A stretch of DNA of 32,188 nt from Nostoc sp. ATCC 43529 (GTDB lineage: Bacteria > Cyanobacteriota > Cyanobacteriia > Cyanobacteriales > Nostocaceae): contig LWTK01000067.1 of the NCBI GenBank assembly GCA_003326205.1, forward strand, positions 1 through 32,188, given 5' to 3'. The translations under genes and the position numbers were made by a program. The notes beneath the pieces were generated by a model, which was not told where the DNA came from, made no database searches, and saw only the letters and a program-made list of their open reading frames with translations. Positions 1-9,200 of the stretch are shown here, one piece after another (the first letter of the stretch is position 1; each line of letters begins with the position of its first letter).

Positions 1-896
1 ACAATTCCCGAAAAGGGAGCGCGAATAATTGTATCTTCTAGCTGCACTTGCACGCCTTTTAACTGAGCTTCAGCGGATGCGACAGCTGCTTGGCGTCCAG
101 CAATTTCCTCGGAACGGGTGCCATCTTCCAACAGTACTAATGCTGCGCGTGCTTCATTCACGGCTGCTTGACGTTGGGCGATTTCTTCACTACGAGAACC
201 GCTTTGGACTAACGACAATCGTTTTTTCGCTTCTTCTAAATTGGCTCTGGCGCTTTTGTCTTCGCTGATAGCTTGATCGAGTAATTGTTTATTCTCTGCG
301 CCTTCTTTATATAGATATTGATAACGCTTTACTTGTTCAGCTGTGTAATTCACTCTCGCCTGAGCCGCATCTACTTGGGCTTGAGCTTGGGCAATTTCTT
401 GGGGACGATTACCTACACGAGCTTGGGTTAACTGGGCTTGGGCTTGGGCTAATCGCGCCCTAGCTTGGGCAATTTCTTGAGGACGACTACCAGCAAGGGC
501 TTCAGCTAACTGTGCTTGACTTTGGGCTAAGTTAGCAAGATACTGGCTTTTTTGTGCCTCGATGCTGGCACTATCCATGCGGGCGAGAATTTGCCCTTTT
601 TGAACGCGATCGCCTTGCTCGATATACAATTGCGCCAGTACACCAGGATTTTTGGGACTAATATTTACGCTCTCAACTGGCACTACTTTACCACTAGCCG
701 TTATCCGTAACGTGACGTTTTCTGCTGTGACTGGGATAGTTAGCCGTTCTATGTCTTCTTTGTTTGTTCCTTGATTCATTGAGGAGTAGGTTGTTACTGT
801 AACCACAACCAAGATGCCCCCTGCTATCAGCCCCAGCAGCCAACGTAATGGATACTTAACTTTGCCAATAACTGGAATTTCTATGTGGGTAGCCAT
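1..896 (-). CDS. HlyD/DevB-type membrane fusion protein of an ABC exporter, partial (3' end beyond left edge)
   Basis: This is a periplasmic adaptor subunit that would link an inner-membrane ABC transporter to an outer-membrane channel. It reads open from ATG 896 to the window edge (298 codons visible), so the C-terminus is missing. Residues 18-37 form one N-terminal transmembrane helix (YPLRWLLGLIAGGILVVV). Residues about 60-108 are the first half of a biotinyl/lipoyl-like barrel-sandwich (GVLAQLYIEQGDRVQKGQIL). A long Ala/Gln-rich coiled-coil hairpin follows, with four copies of a G-x-R-x-x-E-I-A pattern. The visible part ends as the second barrel half begins (DTIIRAPFSGIV). DevB-like adaptors of cyanobacterial glycolipid exporters share this layout. 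The start is the first ATG before the helix, but I see no good ribosome binding site. The partner ATPase and permease would lie past the left edge. A role in exporting the neighbouring polyketide is only a guess from position. Confidence 0.88.
   Translation of the reverse strand, partial: MATHIEIPVIGKVKYPLRWLLGLIAGGILVVVTVTTYSSMNQGTNKEDIERLTIPVTAENVTLRITASGKVVPVESVNISPKNPGVLAQLYIEQGDRVQKGQILARMDSASIEAQKSQYLANLAQSQAQLAEALAGSRPQEIAQARARLAQAQAQLTQARVGNRPQEIAQAQAQVDAAQARVNYTAEQVKRYQYLYKEGAENKQLLDQAISEDKSARANLEEAKKRLSLVQSGSRSEEIAQRQAAVNEARAALVLLEDGTRSEEIAGRQAAVASAEAQLKGVQVQLEDTIIRAPFSGI
384..491 (-). repeat. Two near-identical 30-nt copies, 78-nt period, inside the adaptor coiled coil
   Basis: Positions 384-413 and 462-491 match except at two bases (shared core agcttgggcaatttcttg). 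Each encodes R-P-Q-E-I-A-Q-A in frame, 26 codons apart. Two more diverged copies (R-S-E-E-I-A) lie near 101-123 and 178-200. This is an internal duplication of coiled-coil units in the reading frame, not a mobile repeat. Confidence 0.75.
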
Positions 897-1215
897 ATCT
901 GGAAGTTTATGAATATTGCTGTGTGCCAGTAACCTTTAGTGAGATGACCGAACAAGGTAAAAGAAAGAAAAACAAAAATGCACAGAGCAACTAAATTTGT
1001 TGGCGTTGCATAACAGTGGGATGAATTAGGGCAGGCAGAGGGAGAATTTTAGAAATTGCTAAATCATTTTGGAAGTGTGCAACCCCAATTCATTTATGAA
1101 ATTCTGAATTCTGACCGGAGGCGCAGCGTCTCCGGCTCCGCTCCTGAATTGTAGTTTCAGGGGCGCTATAATTTATACTTTGGAAAATTGATATTGCCTG
1201 TTTAAGACTACCACC
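897..1215. other. 319-base gap between the adaptor gene and the small membrane protein gene
   Basis: I see no coding sequence here. It should hold the leader, and perhaps the promoter, of the adaptor gene, but I find no convincing -35/-10 pair. The only clear structure is the GC-rich palindrome at 1115-1135, set in otherwise AT-rich sequence with short gaattctgaattctga-type direct repeats beside it (about 1100-1114). Confidence 0.6.
1115..1135. repeat. GC-rich 21-base palindrome, probably a cyanobacterial interspersed repeat
   Basis: Arms CCGGAG and CTCCGG extend through CGC/GCG around a single central A, giving about 10 base pairs with one G-T mismatch. A partial echo (ctccgctcc) follows. 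Short palindromes of this kind are scattered between genes in Nostoc and Anabaena. It lies about 80 bases past the stop of the membrane protein gene and lacks a T-run on either strand, so a Rho-independent terminator is unlikely. Confidence 0.6.
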
Positions 1216-1725
1216 TTAATACAGCCAACTCTGATAATCTGGGTTTTTCTCTTTCATCTCTTCATAAAGCCAAACCATGCGATCCAGATACCATAGTTTG
1301 CCAGAGTAGTGTAAGGTGGTTCCGAGCAGTGTAATCCAGATATTGAGAGTAACCAAGCCCCAAATCACCAAAACTCCACCTAAAGCAGAAATAGCAGAGA
1401 GAATGTTAGGTACACGACGATGATGCTGGGGTACTGAAATTTTGTCACGATTCAACCAAACTCGTTCGCCTAGAACCGATTTTGAAACCCAATTGTTGGT
1501 TGAACGTGGTTTGGGAAAGATGCGTGGGTTTAACCATATCCAAAGAACTACGATTGCAATAGGAATCAGTGCCCACCAACCAAGCCAAATTCGACTCCAA
1601 AAAGCCAGGATCAGAAGTGGTAGCCCAGTAATGATACGCGTCCACCCACTCCAGGGATTGGCATGACGTTCCCAAGTGGTTTCGCTCATATTAAAGATTC
1701 CTGCTATCTTTCTTTCCAAAGTCAT
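1216..1725 (-). CDS. Small membrane protein of unknown function (DUF6653-like)
   Basis: This is a 169-residue protein with hydrophobic stretches at about residues 31-44, 47-66 and 108-137, so three or four membrane segments are likely. It is rich in Trp, with a conserved-looking start (ETTWERHANPWSGWTR) and end (YLDRMVWLYEEM). I associate this pattern with the uncharacterised DUF6653 family; that is from memory and not certain. The ATG at 1725 has a strong ribosome binding site (AGGAGA at 1733-1738, 7-base spacer), which favours it over the internal Met13. No catalytic motif is visible. It lies 214 bases downstream of the monooxygenase gene on the same strand and may have its own promoter. 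Nothing in the sequence ties it to the polyketide pathway beyond position. Confidence 0.72.
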   Translation of the reverse strand: MTLERKIAGIFNMSETTWERHANPWSGWTRIITGLPLLILAFWSRIWLGWWALIPIAIVVLWIWLNPRIFPKPRSTNNWVSKSVLGERVWLNRDKISVPQHHRRVPNILSAISALGGVLVIWGLVTLNIWITLLGTTLHYSGKLWYLDRMVWLYEEMKEKNPDYQSWLY

Positions 1726-1732
1726 TGCAATA

Positions 1733-1738
1733 TCTCCT
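1733..1738 (-). promoter_or_regulatory. Ribosome binding site of the small membrane protein gene
   Basis: AGGAGA on the minus strand, 7 bases before ATG 1725. It decides the start in favour of Met1 over Met13. Confidence 0.75.
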
Positions 1739-1872
1739 CTAGGTTGTTGATTGTCAAAAGCACAACTTCAGTAGCTTGAAAATTTTTCTGTTCGCCTACG
1801 CTGGACACTCCGCACCATCCCTTTAGACTAGGTACATTTATGCCCATTGCTGACGTTCGTTGTTATCCACGA

Positions 1873-1901
1873 TTTATCTCTATATTTAGATAGATTGACA
1901 A
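1873..1901 (-). promoter_or_regulatory. Possible promoter for the small membrane protein gene
   Basis: On the minus strand, TTGTCA (1896-1901, five of six bases of the -35 consensus) is followed after 17 bases by GATAAA (1873-1878, four of six of the -10 consensus). It lies about 150 bases before ATG 1725 in AT-rich sequence, where chance matches are common. Confidence 0.25.
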
Positions 1902-1939
1902 AACTAACTTACTTATCAAATATCACGAATCCTTTACAC

Positions 1940-3073
1940 CTAACGATTAAAATACCAGGTTAAGGAAGGGAGCTTTTCATTATTTGAATTTAGTGGGGCT
2001 GAATGAGATATTTCATTTTTCAGATTATTAGACGAAGTAGTAATATTTTGAAACATTGTTTTTAATTCCGTAAGTTTAGGTAAAGCATTGAGAACAAGCT
2101 GAAAATCTACTCCAAAATCAATTAATGCTGCAATTTCATTAACACCAATTGCTTTTAAACGTTCGACTAGATTTGCACATTTTGAAATCGATCCTAGCAG
2201 CGATCGATTCTCATAGAGATCCTCAAAAGCTAAGTTAGTTAATAGTTTTTTCTCGGCTTGACTGATTTCTCGCGACTCTCCTTGAAGAGTAACGTCAGAA
2301 TCTCGTTGCTTGAGGAATGTAGCTAAGTATTCTTGAAGAGGTTCTTGTACAAGACTTTTAACTTCGGTATCGCTGTCACTAATAAAGGTATGTAATCCTA
2401 GTGTAACTATACCCGCATCTGGATCGAACCCATTTTGAGCGCGAGCGTTACGGTAATTGATGATATTAGCTTTAAGTCGGTCATAGTTATCAAACAAAGT
2501 CAGAACATTAGTACCGAGTTCACCTGCTTTGAGCCAGGTTTGTGGGTTAGAAGTGTGGACTAACCAGAGTGGAATCTGTTGGCGAAAAGGTCGAGGAAAT
2601 GTTTGTATAGGTACAATTTGGCCATCAACACCTTTAAACTCAATTGTTTTGCCAGCCCAAAGATCCCGAATCATCTGAATCCCATTGAATGTAACGGCTC
2701 GGCGATCGGCATAGTTCTGAGGGTTTAAGATAAAATCTGCCCGATGCCAGCCTGTTGCCAAACATAGCCCCACACGACCAAACGATAGCTGATCGATTAA
2801 AGCCCACTCCTCGGCAACTCTAATGGGATTATGTAATGGAAATGCGACAGATCCGGCACGAATTTCTACATTAGAGGTAATTACAGCTAAAGCGGCACTG
2901 AGTACAGAGGGGTTAGGAAAACTGCCTCCAAATTCTTGAAAATGCCGTTCAGGAGTCCAAATAGCTTTAAACCCATTTTTGTCAATATACTTAGTCGCTT
3001 CCAAAATGAAAGAATACCGTTCACTATAGGAAGCTCGATCATTGGCAGAAAAAAAGTAGAGACTAAAATCCAT
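1940..3073 (-). CDS. Free-standing luciferase-like flavin monooxygenase (MupA/Atu3640-type, PKS/NRPS-associated)
   Basis: This 377-residue protein belongs to the FMN-dependent luciferase-like monooxygenase subgroup found in natural product clusters, either alone or fused into assembly lines. The signature is clear: start MDFSLYFFSA, then WTPERHFQEFGGSFPNP (residues 39-55), RAGSVAFPLHNPIRVAEEWA (72-91) and LATGWHRADFILNPQNYADR (105-124). The core ends near residue 340. The last 35 or so residues are Ser/Asn-rich and look like a flexible tail. Known relatives oxidise carrier-bound or released polyketides (hydroxylation, oxygen insertion, or N-oxidation); the reaction here cannot be told from sequence. 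It starts 156 bases after the stop of PKS C on the same strand, so it may be co-transcribed. Its ribosome binding site is weak (AAGAA about 8 bases before the ATG). Confidence 0.9.
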   Translation of the reverse strand: MDFSLYFFSANDRASYSERYSFILEATKYIDKNGFKAIWTPERHFQEFGGSFPNPSVLSAALAVITSNVEIRAGSVAFPLHNPIRVAEEWALIDQLSFGRVGLCLATGWHRADFILNPQNYADRRAVTFNGIQMIRDLWAGKTIEFKGVDGQIVPIQTFPRPFRQQIPLWLVHTSNPQTWLKAGELGTNVLTLFDNYDRLKANIINYRNARAQNGFDPDAGIVTLGLHTFISDSDTEVKSLVQEPLQEYLATFLKQRDSDVTLQGESREISQAEKKLLTNLAFEDLYENRSLLGSISKCANLVERLKAIGVNEIAALIDFGVDFQLVLNALPKLTELKTMFQNITTSSNNLKNEISHSAPLNSNNEKLPSLTWYFNR

Positions 3074-3174
3074 AAACCATTTTCTTTTTATCTTAGGTAA
3101 ATACGATCAAAAAATCTAATATTACTGATTAAAAGTATGAATTATTATTACGCAAAAGTGTAATCAAACTTGGT

Positions 3175-3192
3175 GATTTATATCAATAAATC
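3175..3192. other. AT-rich hairpin between PKS C and the monooxygenase gene
   Basis: A perfect 7-base inverted repeat (GATTTAT / ATAAATC) flanks a 4-base loop, about 40 bases after the PKS C stop. The stem is weak and has no T-run, so it is not a convincing terminator. Confidence 0.3.
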
Positions 3193-3229
3193 TCGACCCA
3201 TACTTTGATTCAGTAACACCAAAATTCTT

Positions 3230-6200
3230 CTATCTTCTAGCAGTTTGCTGAACAAATTGTTTGATACTACTTGCTATTACTTTAATGAATTCATCGTTAC
3301 AAATAGTGTAGTGATCGGCTGGAACGTCAAAGATATCAAGCATACCCTCTACAAAAGGAGCAAAACCATTGGAGCGATCGTCAATTAGCACTTTGACTTC
3401 TGGGACATTATTGGCGTTATCAGCAGCCACAAAACCTAAGGTGGCATGGAATAACAATATTTTCGTTGCAGCAGGCATATTTTTAGGTCTATAGCTGAGC
3501 AACGCATCATTATTTTTCATTATGGTTTGATGAGTTGAATCGACTAATCGGTGAATATCTCGATAATCTAGTAAAGTTTCTGAGTTTTCATATAACTGTT
3601 GAGCAACTATTCTAATTTGTGACTCCAAATCATGACCCGTAATCTCGTCAAGTAATATATAACGAGTTGCTTTCCAACGATTGCCTAAGTTGTTTCCGAT
3701 TTGCAGGAGCGCCATAATACTAAAATCAACATCTCCTATTGCTTTGGTATCAATTGAATTAAATACATCTGTATTGGGCATGAAGGAGTCAATCATAAAA
3801 ACATGAGAAACGTTATATCCTGTTTCAATTAATTGGCGTGCCATTTCATAGGCAACCACTCCTCCAAAGGAATAGCCCCCTAATATGTAAGGACCTTGAG
3901 GTTGAACTCTCTTGATACCTTGAACATAAGCTGCAACCATATCCTCAAAGTTTGGGATCAGGTGAACTCCTCCGGCTAGATCGAATTGCTCCAAACCAAA
4001 AACAGGATAGTCAATTCCAAGAGAATGAGAGAGATTGACGCCATAACTGACATCTCCTAAGAGCGTATGAATCCAAAATGAAGTCGGTTGAGATCCTTTT
4101 TTATTAATAGAAACAGCATTGGGAATCCACTGTTCTTTTGTGTGTAATTGAATGAAAGAACCTCCTTTTTCAGCTATCGATCCTGAACGTCCTCCTGGAG
4201 CAGTGACTCGCTGGTAAAGTTGACGAAGATTGTTAGGTTGAAGAATCTGGAAGTGGTCACGAGAAAATTCATGAATCCGAAAAGTTTTAGGAACATAAGG
4301 CTGCCATGCTTGAGCAAAATCAGCAGATTCAGTAACACAGGGTGGAAGCCCATATTCGTTGTCAGATCTCATAAAATTAAGTTGAGATTGGACAATCGTC
4401 ACCTCTGCTTCTCCCTGATAAGGGTTAGGTCGATATTTCTGCAAAGCTTCTGCTAGGACTTGTAATCCTACTGTTGAGCGGTCAACCCACGAGACCAACT
4501 TTTCAGGCACTATAGGACAGTCAGCCTGGTGAAGTAAGAATTTTGTAATCTCTTGAATAGGATCTTGGGCTTGAGCAATTTGCTCATACCTCAGGATATT
4601 TTGGGTATTCCACATTGCTCCTAAAGTATTAGCAATAACTGTCTGCCTAAAAATGGAATTTTTTTCTAGTGACTCAATCCAAGATTTAGATAACTCAGTT
4701 GTTGAGAGGTATGGATCGAGTAGATAAAGGTGTGATACTTGTTGTCTGTGTTTATGGAGATGATTTGCCATTTCAAAAGCAATAGCAGCACCAATTCCAT
4801 ATCCTATAAGGATGATAGGGGTTTGAAGTTTACTTGCAATTATTTCTTCAGCGTAGCGATACGCCATTGCTTCTATTGTCCTGTAAGGCTCGTACTCTTG
4901 TTTAAAACAAGCAGCTTCCAGACCATAACTTGGATGTTCCACTCCCCGTTGAAGAACCAAAGGTATTAACCAACTGACTTCACCAGTATTTGCATGGATG
5001 CCAATTAAGGGGCTTTGATTGCCATTGGGTTGAAAAGCAATTAAGGGCGAATGATCCGCAGGAGATTTGAGCTGATTATTAACAACAGACGCAGACTGTA
5101 TTGAAACCGGATCTGGTTTGGATGTAATTATTTGAGACGGGACAGAAGCAGCCGAATGAGAAAGATCTGATGAGTGGGAAAGAAGGCGATCGCTAGTTAG
5201 ATGATTGTCAAAAATATAACGACTAAAGCGATCGAAATTGGGATGCTCAACTATCGCCAGCATGGGAATATCCTCACCAAACCGATCTTGAATTCGTTGC
5301 ATAATTCGTAATCCAGCTATTGAGTCTACGCCATAACCCATGAAATCTTGAGTATTACTCATTATTGCTGGATCTAAACTTAAAAATTCAGCAAATATCT
5401 GGCGGATCTGGGCTTGAAGAGTTTCTAGGGTTACGATATTTGAGGAATTTGAATACACAATCATTTGTGCTATTTCATTTTTAATTTTGGGTTCTCCATT
5501 TGGTAAAGATGCACAAGGACTAGGAATTTCTATTGATTTTGTAGCTGACGATTGATAATTTGTTGGTGTTAATTTGTTGTTAGTAGATGGTACTTCAGAA
5601 TTTGTTTGTGTCGATTTGTTATTAGTAGGTGGTACGATGTTATCCTCAACCAAAGCGGCAACAGATAATACAGATTTCCGGTCAGTAATCCAGTGGCGAG
5701 TTTCTGCGAAGGGATAAGTGGGTAATGGTAAGCGGCGACGTAGATCTGTATGCAAAGCTTTCCAATCTACATTAAACCCTTTTACCCATAGTGCAGCCAG
5801 CTTATGTAACTGTCCTTGCTTGATTGCTTGGCCTATATAAGTTTGATGGTCAGGATCTTCGTTGAGGAGATTGACAATATCGCGATGTTTAACAATGTTG
5901 TCGATAAAACAGCTAACGCTATTCGACTTTTCCCGTTGATAATTTTGCAATTGTTCGAGTAAATCTTGCTGACTTCTGCAAACAACTGCAAATCTCGCTT
6001 CCATTGCATCGCGTCCAAGTTGTAATGTGTAAGCCATATCTGCAAGGGAAGGAGTATCGATATTACCTGCTAAATCTTTGTAGAGAGTTTTTTCCAGATA
6101 GGAAATCATTTGCTCTATAGACTTTTCTAATCGCTCTTCATTTTGAGCTGATAGCACAATAATTTCATCTTTATCTGAACCAGAAGAAATTTGAGTTAAC

Positions 6201-9200
6201 GTTTCATTTGACAACGATTCAAATTCTTCAACCACAACATGGACATTAACTCCTCCAAACCCAAAGGAACTAATACCTGCTCGTCTGGGGATTTCTTGAT
6301 TTGCTCGATCGCGAAGTCGATCCCATGATTGAGTTTCTGTAACAATGTAAAAAGGACTGCCTTCTATCTGAATATTTCGATTTAATTGCTGGAAATTGAC
6401 AACCCCTGGTTGAACTTTGTGCTTTAAAGACAACAATACTTTCAGCAAACCAGCAATACCGGCAGCTGTCTCTAAATGCCCGATGTTAGTTTTTACCGTC
6501 CCCAATCCACAATAATTTTGATTTTGCGACCCTAATAACTGATTGGATGATGATTGATTAAAGGCCATTTTCAGGGCATTTATTTCAACTGGGTCGCCTA
6601 ACGCTGTTCCTGTTCCATGTGCTTCAATATAACTGATGGTGTCAGGAGATATACCTGCTTTTTCAAAAGCCTCTGAAATCACCTCAGCTTGAGCTGTAGC
6701 ATTTGGAGCAGTCAACGAGTTCGCTTTACCGCCGTGGTTAACCGCTGTCCCACGGATAATGCCGTAGATCCGATCGCCATCTTTAAGAGCTTTTTCTAAA
6801 GGTTTCAAAATCACAACGCCTACCCCCTCACCTCGAACATAGCCGTCAGCTCGATCGTCGAATGTTTTACAGCAGCCATCATTGGCTAACATACCCGATT
6901 TACCAAAAGCTAAGAAGCCAGCAGGAGTAAGCAACAAATTGATACCACCAGCGATCGCCATTTCACATTCGCCGGTTTGCAGAGAATTCACGGCTCGATG
7001 AATAGCAACTAATGAACTAGAGCAGGCTGTATCAATGGGTTCACTCGGCCCACGTAAATTTAAAAAGAACGAGACTCGGTTAGCCAAAATACTATGTGTA
7101 TTGCCAGTTGCAGCTTGACCATCAATGTCAACTTTGCTCTGTTGGATCAGCTGAGTATAATCATGACTGGCAACCCCAACAAAAACGCCAGTACGGGAAC
7201 CTGAAAGACTAGAGGGTGCGTAGCCAGCATCTTCAATTGCTTTCCAAGTAGTTTGTAAAAACAGTCGTTGTTGTGGGTCCATCAACTGAGCTTCACGCGG
7301 AGAAATATTGAAGAAAGCTGCATCAAAGCGATCGGCATTATCAATGAAACCGCCCCACTTGGAATTAGTCTTGCCTTCTTCTCGCAGGGCATCACCATAA
7401 ATTGTTTGCCAGTTAAATCGCTCCTCTGGGATCTCTTTAATTAAAGACCGTTTCTGAACTAAATTTTCCCAGAAAGCGTTTAAGTCAGGCGACCCAGGAA
7501 AAATCCCACTCATGCCAATCACAGCGATTCCTTCAACATGAAGTGAAGTTGAATTCTTGTCAGTAATCGCTTCTGACAAAGGAGTGGGAGGAGTAGCCGT
7601 GAGTGTCGGGGAAGGTTGGTTAGATGTTGCTTCTGATGGTGTTAATGTTACATTCAAAGCAGCAGCAACCGCTTTTTCGTGAAACCCAACTAAGTACTCG
7701 CTGATACTACGAATTGTGCTGTACTCAAAGAAAAGGGTAGCTCGAAAATCAATCTCGAATCGCTCTGATATTTGATGAGCAAATTGAGTTAATGATATGG
7801 AATCGAAACCGTAATCTCCTAAGTTTTCTTCTAAATCAATATCCTCTCGCCGTAGAGAAAGCGTTTGGGTCATCAACATCAATAAAATATCTTGAACAGC
7901 ATAGCCAATCAAATGTTCATCAATAGTTAATTGGTTTGTTGTGATGAAAGCTGCGTCAGTTTTTAAGTTAGATGTATGACCATTGTTCATAGGTTGACTA
8001 TTTTCAATTTTCTCTGTGGCTAGAGGTTGAATTGGGGGTTTAGCTACGGTTTTAGAACTTTCAATATTCAGCCAATACCTCTCACCTTGAAATGGATAAG
8101 TTGGTAGAGACAATCTTTTTTCTAACCCATTGGCATACACAGACCAATCTACATTCCATCCTTGACTCCATTTTTGGGCAATAGATTCAAGCTCATTCCT
8201 AGCCATAGAAGTAGCTGCTTGCGTTATACTCAGAGAGCGATCGCGATTTTCCCGTATAGCAATTCCCTCAACAACCGTGGATTGTTTCTCTCCATCTAAA
8301 AATGCTTTGAGAGATTCAATGAGAGTATCTACAGAAGTAGCGATAATTACTAATCGATATTTAAAAGCTTCACGCCCCACTTGCAATGTATAAGCTATGT
8401 CAGCAAGTTGAATTGGAATCTCCAAGGAAAGTTTAGACTCAAGCAAATAAGCCAGTAATTTCTGAGCATATATCTTCAATTGTTCGGGCTTTTGAGCTGA
8501 TAACAGCACAAGATGTGAAGTTGGATTTTCTACATTGATTGGAGTAGTCTGTGATTCAATATACTCCTCAACCACGAGATGGGCATTTGCTCCTCCGGCT
8601 CCAAATGAACTGATCCCAGCTCGGCGGGGAATTTCTCTGGTTGTTTCACCATCAAATAATACTGGGCGTTTCCAAGGCGCTAGTTCTTGTTGAATATGAA
8701 TTGATGATTGGGTAAAGTTAATATCTGAAATGGATTTTCCTACTGTAATGCAAGGTGCTAACAACTGATGTTTTAATTGCAATAACACTTTAGTCAGTTG
8801 CGCGATACCTGATGCTGCCTCCAAGTGTCCAATATTCGGCTTGAGGGAACTAATGGCAACTTTTTGTTGACCATTGAAACCAAAAATTTGATTCAGGGCA
8901 GAGACTTCAATTTTGTCAGCCAATGGAGAACCAACTGCTTGAGATTCAATATAACTAATTGTGTTGGTTTCAATTCCGGCTCGATTTAATGCATTAGTAA
9001 TTAATTTTACTTGGGCATCTGGGTTAGGGACACTATAGCCTTGTCCTTTACCATCGCTATTAACGATAGAAGTTCTAATAACCCCATAAATCCGATCGCG
9101 GTCTCGAATGGCATCACTCAATGGTTTTAATAAGACAGCTCCAACTCCTTCACCTGGAACAAATCCATCTGCATCTTCGGCAAATGCTCGACAGTGAGGG

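Noticed and set aside
29..268. 79-codon plus-strand open frame at the left edge
   Set aside because: It is antisense to the Ala/Gln-rich coiled coil of the adaptor protein, a repetitive sequence that leaves open frames on the other strand.
1115..1135. Rho-independent terminator for the small membrane protein gene
   Set aside because: A hairpin is possible, but no T-run follows on the minus strand.
4796..4798. Sequencing error as the cause of Gly in TE1
   Set aside because: GGA is two substitutions from any serine codon, and the frame is intact on both sides.
8930..8960. Single-base error as the cause of the missing His in KS0
   Set aside because: CAA to CAT would be one change, but the neighbouring residues (AVGS for GTGT) and the NSDG loop are also altered, which fits a genuine KS0.
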